From the NCBI GenBank assembly GCA_027579435.1, contig JANBPK010000868.1, forward strand, positions 1 through 64,000: DNA of 64,000 nt, written 5' to 3'. The translations under genes were made by a program, and so were the position numbers. The notes under the pieces are model-generated. The model was given only the letters and a program-made list of their open reading frames with translations. It made no database searches and had not been told where the DNA came from. Positions 35,076-46,693 of this stretch are shown here, piece after piece; the stretch's first letter is position 1, and each line of letters starts with the position of its first letter. The stretch comes from Candolleomyces eurysporus. Taxonomy: Eukaryota > Basidiomycota > Agaricomycetes > Agaricales > Psathyrellaceae.

Positions 35076-35624
35076 ATGCCGCGCCACGACTACAGCCTCA
35101 ACTATCCCGATCCGCTTGAAAGAAGCACCAAGTTCTGTCCACCCGGGTTTAACCTCTTTGGCGCGGCAGTAAAGACCTTTCTCCAGGTCATCGAGGAGGC
35201 TCATCAAGCGACGTGCCAGAAGGGCAATCATTCTGAGTGCCCATACCTCAGAGTCACAGACAAGGAGATCAGCGACGTATGGGATAACGTCCTCACCGGA
35301 TACGGCCAGGCTCTATTCGACGTTCGAGCGCACAGTTGGTTAACTTCCGACCCCCCGAGAGATATAATGATTATTTCGTACCCTTTGGAAGCGTACTATC
35401 GGCATGCGAAGGCGTTTAGAGAGTCAGTGGAGGATTATGCGTGTAGGACTCCATCTCTCGCTGCAACCTTCTCTCCGTGACTGATTTTGTTCTCCATGTC
35501 AGGGTTGCTTCAGATTGTGCGCTGCGACAATTCTAGACGAGCGTATCGGCTGGTGATTGAGGAGGAACATATCCTTGAGATGCCCTTGGAGGTGACTTAT
35601 TATAAACCTTCAAGTCGCTCTTAG
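35076..35624 (+). CDS. Orphan protein, 162 aa, two exons
   Basis: Exon 1 is 35076-35442 and exon 2 is 35503-35624. The 60-bp intron is phase 1 and joins VEDYA to WLLQIVRCDN. The protein starts MPRHDYSLNYPDPLE and ends YYKPSSRS. Three cysteines lie in the N-terminal half (CPPGF, CQKGNHSEC), without a signal peptide. The downstream exon extends the reading beyond the unspliced stop at 35480 and looks coding (RAYRLVIEEEHILEMPLEV). No family recognised. Confidence 0.55.
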
Positions 35625-36196
35625 CAGATAGCGATGCATGGCCTATTCGTCGGTTGCCTTTTCGACTGCGTTACTAGACAACTATTTACGCTTATAGTCC
35701 TCTTCTCATATTCAGCTCATCCATCTTGATGCCGGTACAGTTTTAATTGAATACAAGCGCAATTCCCAAATGTCGTTCTTGAGGATCGCTGAAAAGACTT
35801 AGCAATCAACCCATGTGCATTCCGACAAATCTTCAAGTTTCCTCCATCGAGACAATTGAGCAAAAATTGGGCAATCCTTCACGTGTAGGTATATATTTAC
35901 AGTAACAAGTACTAAGCGGTCACCACTCACGAATGTTGTATTATAATGACTTAAGTCTTGAGTAATATACAATGCAGAGACAAACTTTTCACGAAGCAAT
36001 GCGAGATAGATGAAAGTGAGAGGGATGGCAGGAGCATAGCAATCGTAGCGATCATACCAAAGTGTAACAACGTATCGTAAAAGAAACAGGACAGAGGATA
36101 ATAGTGGTCGTAACTTAGGGTGTCCCACTTGGGGATGAAAAAGTAAACCATGCAAAGACATACCACTGCGCCCTCCATTGCTCGAAACTCCTTCAG
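35625..36196. other. Intergenic
   Basis: These are convergent 3' flanks of the orphan on the plus strand and the HMG-box gene on the minus strand. A minus-strand frame at 35799-36212 has hydrophobic stretches but no other coding support; a further exon of the HMG gene is possible. Confidence 0.4.
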
Positions 36197-37563
36197 TTAA
36201 AAAGATAGCCAAAACTCAGATAATAATCTTCTGTATCCTTCAAGAGTGACGACCCGTCGAAGAGAGATGGGCACAACGACTGTGGACATTAATAGAGAGC
36301 GGTTAATACCAGGGAGTTGCAGGAACCGAGGAAAGCTTACACCGGGGTTGGCCAAATGCGTCGGGAGTGGCGGGAGCCCATTGAGCGTTGACTGAACCCC
36401 CCAGAACCGATGATCCTGAAGCTCCTGNNTCGCTGGGAAGGGGCTCATGNATGGCTGCTCCAGCAGTAGTTCGCCCGCAGGTGCGTTGGAAGCAGTCCCG
36501 ACTGTTCGGGCCTTACCATCGATATCCTGCGCATAAGGATGAACCCGCTGCACACGAGCTTCGGCGCGAGCCCTACGATGCTGGTGCGTTGGAGTTAACT
36601 TACTTCCTGAGCCAGAGTAAGGTTGAATACGCAATCCAGTCCAAGGGTTCAAGAACACTGGAGGCTCTCGCCGAGGGTCGCGGATAGTGGGCACTAAAGG
36701 GCTTTGAGAGGTACGAGTCGCGTTGCCAGTGTCCTGAGCGCTGGGATGGGCAAAGGGACGGATTGGCACCGGCGTGCAAAGTGGTGGTGTGGAGATCGTG
36801 GTTGCCTCAGCAGTTGATGCGGTGCCACCGTCTGAGACCGCTGATTCAAGAGAAACGGTGGTCGATGATGCCTTGGGAGCCCGCGGCTTCCTTAGACTCT
36901 TCTTTGGCTTCGTCTTCTTGTGCCGCCGTTCTTTATAATCGGCGTGCTGCCGCTGATGTTCTGCCTTTTCTCTAGTTGCCATGTCGCGAAAAAACTGCTT
37001 GACGTTGTCTGCTTCGGCGTGCCAAAGCTTCGAGATCAACGTGTTGCGATCTTTGCAGTTTTTGACTTCTGGGAAGTCGTCCCATCTCCAAGCTTTGTAC
37101 AGCATGAAGCAGTTGGACGATTTTTTGACATGGCCGTAAATGTCAGTGAAGCTGATAGTGACCATAGACTCAGCATCTGGAGCCACTGAACCAGGGCTGT
37201 CGCCCAAATTTTGTGTGCACAGGAAGCCTTTAGATACACTTGTGAGCCTTAAATATTCTGTATTGAAGAGAAAAAAATTACCTGTGGCATTGGGCAAGAA
37301 AGATGAGTTTAATTCTTGAGCAAAGTCGCTGCCTGACCGTTGGCCCTGGGTGTATGCTGCTAAAACGGATGAGAAACAATAGGAGCTGCGTAAATGACGT
37401 ATNAAATACGCGTTGAATTATCAAGTATTTCTGTGGGAGCTTCTTGAAGTGAAGGAAAAGAGAACAGATCTTGAGTTGCCGAATACTCGGTCGAAACGGG
37501 CACGGAACCCGTTACTTGGAGTAAAGAGGCATTGTTTAGATAGTGGTCAAATGACGAGCACAT
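36197..37563 (-). CDS. HMG-box transcription factor-like protein
   Basis: The inferred first exon starts at 37563 (MCSSFDHYLNNASLL). It joins through a phase 1 intron, whose acceptor is TTTTAG, to an exon encoding AYTQGQRSGSDFAQ, then to the main exon. The HMG box is near 37160-36950: VKKSSNCFMLYKAW, then ISKLWHAEADNVKQFF, then ADYKERRHKK, matching the sequence-specific MATA/fungal type (N-x-F-[MI]-L-[YF] start, Y-K-x-R end). A basic KPKKSLRKPRAPK stretch resembles a nuclear signal. The rest is P/T/S-rich. The N bases at 36428-36429 and 36450 are within the coding part. The final intron probably starts at GTGTAAGC near 36343, before the end SEFWLSF. The intron between NATG and the HMG exon is uncertain. 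A mating-type role is not supported, because no pheromone, receptor or homeodomain genes are nearby. Confidence 0.75.
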
Positions 37564-37928
37564 GAGGCCGAAATATTTGCGAAAGAGGTGTAGGCCTGAA
37601 AAATATGGCGGAGACTAGCTGCTGAGAATGATGTGGAGAATGTGGCGAATGGCCACAACTGCACCCGTGCTAAGACGCGTCTCACGTGAGCGCGAATCGA
37701 CCAAATTGGGCTCACAATGGCAGAATCGGAGCAATGCGACAAATTGTTACGTCGACAGAACTTACTGTCCAGCCCAGGTCCAAGATGGATCATGACCAGT
37801 CTTCTCCAACGCCACCATTCTGCTCTAATTCACGGTAATTACAATTACAGTAATCAGCCAACCCAGGAGAGCATCTGTTGTTTAGATGGGAACCCGCCTG
37901 GTAGGATATACAAGATTGACGTGCTATT
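37564..37928. other. Intergenic
   Basis: This is the upstream region of the HMG-box gene and 3' flank of F-box copy 3; no other feature seen. Confidence 0.45.
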
Positions 37929-39648
37929 TTATCGCCTACCATTCACCTCCGAAGTAGAATATCCATACCGACCAGGGTTCCTATATTGAAGTATGATTGT
38001 CATATCGCCAACATCTACTCCATGCTCTCGTAGCATTGCACCCACGTCTTCTTGTTTATCATGGACCGGATGAGATATAGCGAGATGTCGCAGAGTAGGT
38101 TTTTCCAGCGCCCTCCTCCCCCTAATAAAATTAAATATCGCCTTATCGCTAATGCGAGGTCCTTCGGGTTCGTTTGACACATGCAAAATGATTTTTTGCA
38201 GGTCGGGACAATGAAACGGGCTAATAGATTGTGCGGACTCTGAAATAGGAGGAGTCAGACCTTCGAGTAATTCGTCGGTCATCAGGGGAGATGGCGACCC
38301 TCCATAAGCCCGATACGCCAATTCCAAGCACTCCAAATGGACGGTTTGAGAAAGCATGGATAACAACTCTTCTGCGAAAATTTGATGGGCGGACAGATCG
38401 AGGTGGCGAAGAGTCCCAGCGCACCGTTTTAGAAGGACTTGAAGCGATTGGACCGTGGAAAATGTCGAATATTTGAGCGTCGTGAGCGCCGGAAGCTCCA
38501 ACGAGAGGAACAACATCGCCACATTTTGAGAATGAGTGAAATCGAGGTGTGTCATTTTGGGTAGGATCACTTGGTTGTGATGGCCACGGGGTTCTCGAAG
38601 GACATTGCCTATCGGCACGTAGAGTTCGCAGCGCTGGATAAGCGGGCACCGCGAAAGCACCTCCAGAACCTCCTGGTCGTTGAATGAATTTCCCTGCGAT
38701 TCTACCAGCCTGCCAAACCGGATGTCTGTGAGTTGGGACCAGTGAAGTGGGATAAGTTGGATTTTCCGCAAAGAGGTCCCCGCGATTCGTACACATCGGA
38801 GAGAGGGTGAGGATATTAAGTAATCAGGCTTGCCAATTGCTGCATCCACTTTGACCGCCCCTGGGAAGGAACCATACGTCAAATCGACGAATTCAAGATT
38901 CGGAACCAAACTTTCTGGGAGTTTCAAAAAGGTTTGAAGGATGCAATTGGATCCTTGAACCCTCAACCGCTTCCACTGCGATGAGAAGGCAATAATGGCT
39001 TTCCCAATGGCGTGAAACCCGTCGTTAGCTTCGAGCCCAGGTGGTGAAACTACGGCAAGTGTGAGGGGACGAGTGCCGGCTCGGGAAAGCCACAGGTGAA
39101 TGAGTTGTGCACGATTCTTCAAGATTTCGATCCAACGGACGAGGCTGACACCGCTAATCTGGGCAGGGAGGAATATGTGAGGCTTGTCCCACAAGCTGTG
39201 GCAGTTCAAGGCTACCCTGCGCCAGCTGCTGCAGACAAACGTCAACAGCATAGGACAAGACCTAGGGATCATTGGGTCTGTATCCAGCTGGTATAGGGAA
39301 GCGAAAGGAGCACCCTCGCTGACGCAATGCTCGAATATGCTTTGGAGGATGTCGAAGGGAATGCTATGGATCGGGTTTAGGAGTGCAGTATGCTGTTCGA
39401 TGAAGCGTAGTTGCCGCTCCCGGTTGGATGACAACGCAGCTATACGTTGTTCAACCTCTGTAAGGCCAGCGTCGGTCGGCCTCAGTTGCTCTTTCGCTGT
39501 CACCGATCGCGATTGGAGCTCTATGAGCTCAGCATCCAGGGCTTCCAGTTCTCCTTTAAGCCCTTTCACAAATTGCGTGATCTGAAGCTTTTCGATGTCG
39601 GAGGGGGGGGTAGTTGGTGTTGAGGTGCGATTGAAAGGGAGACTCCAT
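37929..39648 (-). CDS. F-box/LRR-like protein, family copy 3 (frame break near start)
   Basis: Member of the six-copy family: coiled coil, F-box (NPIHSIPFDILQSIFEHC), CSSWRRVALNCHSLW, LRR-like body, and the C-terminal RISDKAIFNFIRGRR block ending in EVNGRR. By homology the start is ATG 39648 (M-E-S-P-F-Q). A G8 run at 39603-39610 (C8 in the coding sense) holds one base more than the frame allows, so the first dozen codons are out of frame with the rest. Seven bases would give the family sequence NYPPSDIEK. The body is otherwise uninterrupted, pointing to a homopolymer length error or a very young mutation. A longer upstream frame without ATG exists but disagrees with the paralogues. Confidence 0.8.
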
Positions 39649-40235
39649 GTTCGCTTTGATGGTGGTTGCAGCGCGACCGAGGTCTGTACAGCGCCCAAAT
39701 CGAAAATGATTCAGAGTCGGCCGAGGAGGTGTGGATACCGGCCGTTCCTTATTGGGACCTCGTGCCGTCTACCTACCTAACAAGGTAACGGGCTGCCGCT
39801 CAGTGCCTGAGAAACCACATCTCGACAGATTTACTCCATTACTTATTGTTGGATTTTCTCGGAGACAGTGTCTTATCTCGTGTTCATGGCAGGTTTCGTA
39901 AAAATCCGCGTTGGCAGTATCGAGAAATGACCGATAATCCTGGGAGGCAAGATTTGCGCTTTTTTTGTTCCCGGTCAAGTGCTTTGAGCCCAACCCCCTA
40001 CCGAGATTTTCAGAATAATTTCCAGATCGTCCTTTAACCGTGTACCACCCACCATCTCTCCCAACCGCACATATGGCAAATGATATTGCTATGACCGGCC
40101 AAAGCAACGCAGGAGAACACCGCAGTCTTCTCCAATTTCGCAAGAAGATGTCCAGATGAAACTCCGAGATGCATGAAATTTTCATTGCCGTTTTATAATA
40201 CACTCAGCACCTTCAAAGTAGAATCACTACCCATC
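39649..40235. other. Intergenic between F-box copies 3 and 4
   Basis: The leader of copy 3 (GGTTGCAGCGC block) resembles the leaders of the other copies. Nothing else recognised. Confidence 0.45.
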
Positions 40236-41915
40236 CTAATTAGTGTCTCTGTATTGAAGCCTGATTGTCAAATCACCAACATCCACTCCATGCTCTCGAA
40301 GCATCGCACCAACGTCTTCTTGTTTATGATGAGACAGGTGAAAGATAGCCACATATCGAAGAGCTGGTCTCTCCAACGCTCTCCGGCCTCGAATAAAGTT
40401 AAATATCGCCTTATCGCTAATGCGAGGTCCTTCAGGTTCGCTGGACACATGCAAACCTATCTTTTGCAAGTTGGGACAATAGAATCCAGTGGCTGGGGAC
40501 GTGTTTTCCTCCTTTGATATAGAAGGGGTCAGACCTTCGAGTAACTCGTCCGTCATAAGGGGAAGTGTGAACCGGTCATACACACGATACGCCAACCCCA
40601 GCGATTCCAAATGAACGGTTTGAGAAAGCATAGGCAACAAGTCTTCTGCCGAAATACGATGCGCGTCCACGGCAAGGCGGCGAAGGGTTCCAGCGCACCG
40701 CTTCAACAGGATTCCTAGCGATTCTGGTCCATCGAGTGTCGAATATAGGAGCGTCGTGAGCGCCGGAAGCTCAAGAGAAAGGAATAACCCAGCCGCGTTT
40801 TGGGAATGATTGAAGTCGAGGTGTGTCAAATGAGGTAGGATAACTGGGTTGCTGGAGCGGGGCTCTTGAATTACCCAGCCTACCGGCACGTAGAGTTCGC
40901 AGCGCTGGAGAAGTGAACAACGTTCAAGCAACTCCAAAACTTCGCGGTCGTTGAACAAATTTGCCTGCGACTCGGTCAGTCTGCCAAAACGAATGTCCTT
41001 GAGTTGGGACCAAGGAAGTGGAATCGACTGGAAGGTCCGAAGGGACGTCCCCGCGAGTCGCACACCTCGAAGAGAGGGTGCGGAGATCAAGCAATCAGGT
41101 TTTCCAATGGCGATATCCGTTTCAATTGCACCTGGGAAGGATCCATATGTCAGATCCACGAATTTGAGATTCGGAACGAAACTTTTCGGGACTTCCAAAA
41201 GGGTTTGAAGGATGGAATTAGATCCCTGGACCCTCAATCGCTCCCACTGCGATGAGAAGGCAATAATCGCTTCTCCGATGGCATGAAATCCTTCATTGCT
41301 TTCAAGGCCAGGAGGAGAACTGACGCCAATCGTGAGGGGGTGGATGCCGGCTCGGGAAAGCCACAGAAGAATGAGCTGTGCACGGTTCTTCAAGATTTCG
41401 ATCCAGCGGACGTGGCTGGTGCCGCTCGTTTGGGCAGGAATGAAGATGTAAGGCTTGCTCCATAGGCTCGGGCAACCCAAGGCCACCCTGCGCCAACTGC
41501 TGCAGACAAGTGTCAACAACATAGGACAAAAGCAAGGGTACATTGGGTCTGTATCCAGCTGGGTTGAAGCGAATGGAACAGGATCATTGACGCAGCACTG
41601 GAATATGGTCTGGAGGATGTCGATGGGAACGTTATGAATTGGGTTTAGGAGTGCAGTGTGCTGCTCGATGGAGCGAATCTTCTGTTTCCGTTTGTTTGAC
41701 AGGGCAGCCATATGCTGTTCGACCTCTGTCAACCCAACGTCGGTGGGGTTCAACTGATCTTCCACTGCGACCAGTCGCGATCGGAGGTCTTCGAGCTCAG
41801 TATCAAGAGCTTTCAGCTCGACTTGAAGGCCATTCGCATAGTGCGCGATCTGAAGCCTTTCGGTGTCGGAGGGCAAGGAGCTGGCGTTGAGGTGTGCCTG
41901 AAATGGAGACTCCAT
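40236..41915 (-). CDS. F-box/LRR-like protein, family copy 4
   Basis: One intact exon, with start at 41915 (MESPFQAHLNASSL) chosen from the paralogues; the frame is open further upstream but without an ATG. Parts: coiled coil (LKALDTELEDLRSR), F-box (NPIHNVPIDILQTIFQCC), CSSWRRVALGCPSLW, LRR-like body, and RISDKAIFNFIRGRR. It is the most diverged of the minus-strand copies near the N-terminus (SLPSDTERLQIAHYANGL). Confidence 0.85.
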   Translation of the reverse strand: MESPFQAHLNASSLPSDTERLQIAHYANGLQVELKALDTELEDLRSRLVAVEDQLNPTDVGLTEVEQHMAALSNKRKQKIRSIEQHTALLNPIHNVPIDILQTIFQCCVNDPVPFASTQLDTDPMYPCFCPMLLTLVCSSWRRVALGCPSLWSKPYIFIPAQTSGTSHVRWIEILKNRAQLILLWLSRAGIHPLTIGVSSPPGLESNEGFHAIGEAIIAFSSQWERLRVQGSNSILQTLLEVPKSFVPNLKFVDLTYGSFPGAIETDIAIGKPDCLISAPSLRGVRLAGTSLRTFQSIPLPWSQLKDIRFGRLTESQANLFNDREVLELLERCSLLQRCELYVPVGWVIQEPRSSNPVILPHLTHLDFNHSQNAAGLFLSLELPALTTLLYSTLDGPESLGILLKRCAGTLRRLAVDAHRISAEDLLPMLSQTVHLESLGLAYRVYDRFTLPLMTDELLEGLTPSISKEENTSPATGFYCPNLQKIGLHVSSEPEGPRISDKAIFNFIRGRRALERPALRYVAIFHLSHHKQEDVGAMLREHGVDVGDLTIRLQYRDTN

Positions 41916-42405
41916 GTGTCGCTTTGGTGGTGGTTGCAGCGCAAGCACTGAGGTACAGCCAATCGGACACACTCCAGCCCAGCTCCCGCGCACTCCCACC
42001 GTAGTCTCGCCGGACTCCCACATATCTTAAATGGCCCAAGGCTGCTTCCAATCCTAATAAACAAGAAACGCCTCGCTCCGCTTTGGCATTCTCTTTTCTA
42101 GCTCAGAAGGTCCCGAAGTCTTCAATCCAATCATGATGTAGAGTCGGTCTGGGGCGAAGGTCTGGAACACCTGTCCCGTGACGGCTTGTGATCGAGCAGC
42201 CGTTGGCGGAGGCCTAAAGTCGACCATAGGGCGCGTACTAGGTGCTAGGTCATAACAGAGCGTTTATACGAGTCGTGACTAGCAAAAAGAAAGAGTGTAG
42301 CAATGAATGAGGCCACACTAGTAATGACACAGATGATGCACAGGGTATTTTGGATGGAGCCCCTCCTGATAGAAGATTATACACAAAATCTACGTCCCTA
42401 TTTTA
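41916..42405. other. Intergenic; duplicated 3' flank of F-box copy 5
   Basis: From about 42245 the sequence matches the 3' flank of copy 6 (about 44470-44643): CATAACAGAGCG, AGCAAAAAGAA, GTAATGA, AGGGTATTTT, CTCAGxACTTCTGAA. It shows that the duplication unit includes about 200 bp beyond the stop codon. Confidence 0.7.
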
Positions 42406-44112
42406 TCATGTACTCAGTACTTCTGAATTAGTAAGCCCATACCGACTGAAGCTATAGTGGAGCCTGACAGTCATATCGCCGATATTTACTCTATGTTCTC
42501 GAAGCATTGCGATCACGTCCTCTTGTTTACCATGAAGGTGGTGAGAAATGGCCACATGCCGAAGAGTGGGTTGCTCCAACGCTCTCCGCCCTCTAATAAA
42601 ATTAAAGATGGCTTCATCGCTAATCCGAGGCTCGTTGGACACATGCAAAACTATGTTTCGCAAGTTGGGACAATGAAATCCAGAGGGCTGTGTAGACTTG
42701 CCCCCCTCCTCCAAGGTAGGAGGAGTCAGTCCTTTGAGGAGCTCGTCGGTCATAAGAGGAGACGATGGCCTTTCATACGCCTGATACCTCAATTCCAGCG
42801 ACACCAAATGGTCGGTTTGAGCAAGCATAAGCAACAATTCTTCTGCGGAGATTTTGTTGACGGACAGGTCGATGTGGCGAAGGGTCCCAGCGCACCGATT
42901 CAAAAGGGCTTGAAGTGATTCTGGTCCTTCGAACGCCGAGTATTTGAGGGTAGTAAGTGCTGGAAGTTCCAGTGAGAAGAACAGTCTAGCCCTGTCATCA
43001 CTGTGAGCGAGTTCGAGGTGCCTCAATCGGGGTAGGATGACTGGGTTACCATGACCGGCCGTTTCAAGGGCGCTGCCAGGCGGGAGGAAGAGTTCGCAAC
43101 GCTGTACACGCGAACATTTGGAAAGTAATTCCAGAACCTCTCGGTCGCTGAAAAGATATTCCGGCCACTCCATCAGTTCACTAAGACGTATATCTTCGAG
43201 TTTGGACCAAGGGAGCGGAATAAGATGGAGCTTCCGGAAGGACGCCCCGGCGAGTCGTACACCTCGAAGAGAGGGAGAGGAGATCAAGCAATCGGGGCTT
43301 CCGATTGCAGTATCCAGTTCCATGCAACCTGAGAAGGAAGGGTAGCTCAAGTCCACAAATTCAAGATTCGGGACCGAACTAGCTGGGAGTGTCAGGAGGG
43401 ATTGTAGGATGCAATTAGATTCCTCGACCCTCAGCCGCTTCCAACGCGATGAAAAGGAAGTGATGACTTTCTCGATGGCATGGAAGCCGTCGTTGGTTTC
43501 ATGGCCACGAGGCGAAACGACGGCGAGCGTGAGGGGACGAGCACCGGCTCGGGAAAGCCACAAATGGATGAGCTGGGCACGGTTCTTCAAGATATCAAGC
43601 CAGCGAACATCGCTGAGATCGCTCGTTTGGGGAGGGAGGGAGATGTAAGGCTTGTCCCATAAGCTCGGGCAGTCCAAGGCGATCCTGCGCCAGCTGCTGC
43701 AGACAAGTGTCAACAACATAGGACAAACCCAAGGGGTCATTGGGTCTGTATCCAACTGGGTTGAAGCGAATGGAGCAGGAGCATTGACGCAGTGCTCGAA
43801 TATGCGTTGGAGGATGTCGAAGGGAATGCTATGAATCGGGTTTAGGAATGAAGTATGCTGCTCGATGAAGTGTGTTTGCTGATCCCTTTTGGCCGACAAT
43901 ACAGCTATACGTTGTTTGATCTCTGTGAAGCCAGCGTCGGTCGGCTTCAGTTGCTTTTTGGTTGTCACCAATTGCAATCGGAGCTTTGCGAGTTCAGTAT
44001 CCAAGGCTTCTAGCTCTTCTTGAAGTCCTTTCACAAACTGCGTGATCTGAAGCTTTTCGATGTCGGACGGCGAGTAGTTGGTGTTGAGGTGTGATTGAAA
44101 GGGAGACTCCAT
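42406..44112 (-). CDS. F-box/LRR-like protein, family copy 5
   Basis: One intact exon of 568 codons from ATG 44112 (MESPFQSHLNTNY). Coiled coil (LEALDTELAKLRLQ), F-box (NPIHSIPFDILQRIFEHC), CSSWRRIALDCPSLW, LRR-like body, and RISDEAIFNFIRGRR. The last residues SRYGLTNSEVLST are shared in pattern with copy 6 (QYGTTISEVLST), and the flanks match, so copies 5 and 6 are the closest pair. Confidence 0.85.
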   Translation of the reverse strand: MESPFQSHLNTNYSPSDIEKLQITQFVKGLQEELEALDTELAKLRLQLVTTKKQLKPTDAGFTEIKQRIAVLSAKRDQQTHFIEQHTSFLNPIHSIPFDILQRIFEHCVNAPAPFASTQLDTDPMTPWVCPMLLTLVCSSWRRIALDCPSLWDKPYISLPPQTSDLSDVRWLDILKNRAQLIHLWLSRAGARPLTLAVVSPRGHETNDGFHAIEKVITSFSSRWKRLRVEESNCILQSLLTLPASSVPNLEFVDLSYPSFSGCMELDTAIGSPDCLISSPSLRGVRLAGASFRKLHLIPLPWSKLEDIRLSELMEWPEYLFSDREVLELLSKCSRVQRCELFLPPGSALETAGHGNPVILPRLRHLELAHSDDRARLFFSLELPALTTLKYSAFEGPESLQALLNRCAGTLRHIDLSVNKISAEELLLMLAQTDHLVSLELRYQAYERPSSPLMTDELLKGLTPPTLEEGGKSTQPSGFHCPNLRNIVLHVSNEPRISDEAIFNFIRGRRALEQPTLRHVAISHHLHGKQEDVIAMLREHRVNIGDMTVRLHYSFSRYGLTNSEVLST

Positions 44113-44643
44113 GCGATGTCGCTTTGATCGTGGTGGTTGCAGCACGAAAGCGGTGCTGGACCATTGGAACCGGCCCAAATATGGACGCACGGACTGAGGG
44201 TCTGGCAGCGGCAACGTCTTTCAACATTGAATAGTTACGCTCTGGTCATCGATCTCGTAAGCAGATAGAGACGTTCAAAGCTTCTCCGACGGTAGATTTT
44301 CTTTGCATTACTGATCCGCCAGTATGTAGGGATACAACACAACACAACATACCCAGGCGCTAATGCAGTCAGTGGAACGTTTGCTAAATGAGAAAGATTA
44401 CCCCTAGGGCGGTCCTTGATGTCAAGCTCTTCCAGCTAAGTGTTATGAGCCAACAAAGGGACAATGAAGAGTAGGCCATAACAGAGCGTATATTCGAGTC
44501 GTAAATAGCAAAAAGAAGTTCAAGGATAGTAATGATACAGGTGATGCACCGGGTGGATGCCAAAAATAATCGTCCCAATCCATAGGGTATTTTAGATGGG
44601 AGTCCTCCTAATAGAAGATACATAAGATCTATGTCACTATTTA
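44113..44643. other. Intergenic; 5' leader of copy 5 and duplicated 3' flank of copy 6
   Basis: The half nearest to 44643 matches the flank of copy 5 described at 42245-42405. No additional gene. Confidence 0.6.
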
Positions 44644-46366
44644 TCATGTACTCAGCACTTCTGAAATAGTAGTCCCATACTGATTAATGCTCCTGTATTG
44701 GAGCCTGACAGTCATATCGCCGATATCTACTCTATGCTCCCGAAGCATTGCGATCACGTCCTCTTGTTTAAAATAAACCTGGTGAGAAATGGCCACATGC
44801 TGAAGCGTGGGTTGCTCCAACGCTCTCCGCCCTTTGATAAAATTAAAGATGGCCTTATCGCTAATCCGAGGCGCCTCGTGGGACGCATGCAAAAATATGG
44901 TTCGCAAGTTGGGACAATGAAACCCAGAGGGCTGCGCGGACTTGCTCTCCCCCTCCTTAAAGGAATGAGGAGTCAGACCTTGGAGGAGCTCGTCGGTCAT
45001 AAGGGGAGACAGATCCCCTCCATACGACTGACTGGGCCCCAATCTCAGTGACTCCAAGTGGACAGCTTGAGCAAGCATAGACAACAAATCTTTGGCGGAA
45101 ATCCTTGAGATGGGCAGTTCGAGGTGGCGAAGGGTCCCAGCGCACCGCTCCAAAAGGGCTTTAAGTGGTTCTGGTCCCTTAATCGTCACGTATTTGAGGG
45201 TAGTAAGTGCTGGAAGTTCCAGTGAGACGAACAGTTTAGTACTGTTATCCCTGTGAGCGAACTCGAGGTGCCTCAATCGGTTTAGGATAACTGGGTTATC
45301 ATGGCGGGTCGTTTCAAAAATTCTGCGAGGCGAAACGAAGAGTTCGCAATGCTGGACGAGCGAACACTTTGAGAGTAATTCCAGAACCTCTCGGTCGCTG
45401 GACAAATAGTCATGCGACTCCACCAGGTTGCCGAGACGTATGTCTGTGAGTTTGGACCAAGGGAGCGGAATGAGATGGAGCTTCCGGAAGGACGTCCCTG
45501 CAAGTCGTACACCTCGAAGAGANGGGGGAGGAGATCAAGCAATTGGGACTTCCAATCGCAGCATCCACTTCCGCGTGCCCTGGGGAGGAAGGATATGCAA
45601 AGTCCACAAATTCAAGATTCGGGACCGAGCTTGCTGGCAGCATCAGGAGGGATTGCAGGATGCAATTAGATCCCTCGACCCTCAACCGCTTCCACCGCGA
45701 TGAAAAGGAAACGATGACTTTCTCGATGGCATGGAAGCCGTCGTTTGTTTTAAGGCCACGAGGTGAAACGACGGCGAGCGTGAGGGGACGAGTGCCGGCT
45801 CGAGAAAGCCACAAATGGATGAGCTGGGCACGGTTCTTCAAGATTTCGATCCAACGAACGTAGCTGGAACCCCACGTCTGGCCAGGGAGGAAGATGAAAG
45901 GTTTGTCCCATATGCTAGTGCAGTCCAATGCTACCCTGCGCCAGCTGCTGCAGACAAGTGTCAACAACATAGGACAAACCCCAGGGGACATTGCGTCTGT
46001 ATCCGGCTGGGTCGAAGCGAACGGAGCACTGGGATCATTGCCGCAGTACTCGAATATGCGTTGAAGGATGTCGAAGGGAACGCTATGAATCGGGTTGAGG
46101 AGTGAAGTATGCTGCTCGATGAAGTGTGCTTGCTGCTCCCGTTTGGCCAACAACGCAGCTATACATTGTTCGGCCTCTGCGAAGCCAGCATCGGTCAGAT
46201 TCAGTTGCCCTTTGGCTGTCATCAATTGCGATCGGAGCTTTGCGAGCTCGGCGTTGAGGACTTCCAGTTCTTCTTGAAGCTCTTTCACAAATTGTGCGAT
46301 TTGAACCTTTTCGATGTCGGAGGGTGAGTAGTTGGTGTTGAGGTGGGGCTGAAAAGGGGACTCCAT
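44644..46366 (-). CDS. F-box/LRR-like protein, family copy 6 (frame break at an N)
   Basis: The start is 46366 (MESPFQPHLNTNY). The first 280 codons and the last 260 codons are in different frames that meet at 45523, where the sequence reads GANGGGGG. Homology with copy 5 runs straight across the break (SSPSLRGVRLAG region), so a wrong base count beside the N is the simplest cause. F-box NPIHSVPFDILQRIFEYC, CSSWRRVALDCTSIW, LRR-like body, RISDKAIFNFIKGRR. Intact length would be about 574 residues. Confidence 0.8.
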
Positions 46367-46693
46367 GTGATACGTCGCTTCGATCGTGGTGGTAGTAGCG
46401 GAAAACTGGTGCTGTACAATAGGAACCGGCCCAAAAATGGACGCACGGGCGCGGAGGGTCTTGGCCTGCGGTGGCAGTTCAAGTTCTGGTAATGGATGTC
46501 ATTAGTAAATAGATATTCAGAGCTCTTCTTTAATTGCAGATTTCACTCTGCATTACCGACCCGCTACGATATAGCGATCCAGCTGAGAATACAACATTAC
46601 TTAATGGTGGAAGTAAACCCGTGCCCGTGAAAGCTTCCTCGAGTCCTCAACGCGCCGTCAGGCTTGTGAACGAATTTTACAAGGAAGCTAAAT

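Noticed and set aside
37929..46366. Open frames on the plus strand through the minus-strand F-box genes, and a conserved second frame at the 5' end of each copy
   Set aside because: They are shadows of the real frame. Their conservation follows from recent duplication of the DNA.
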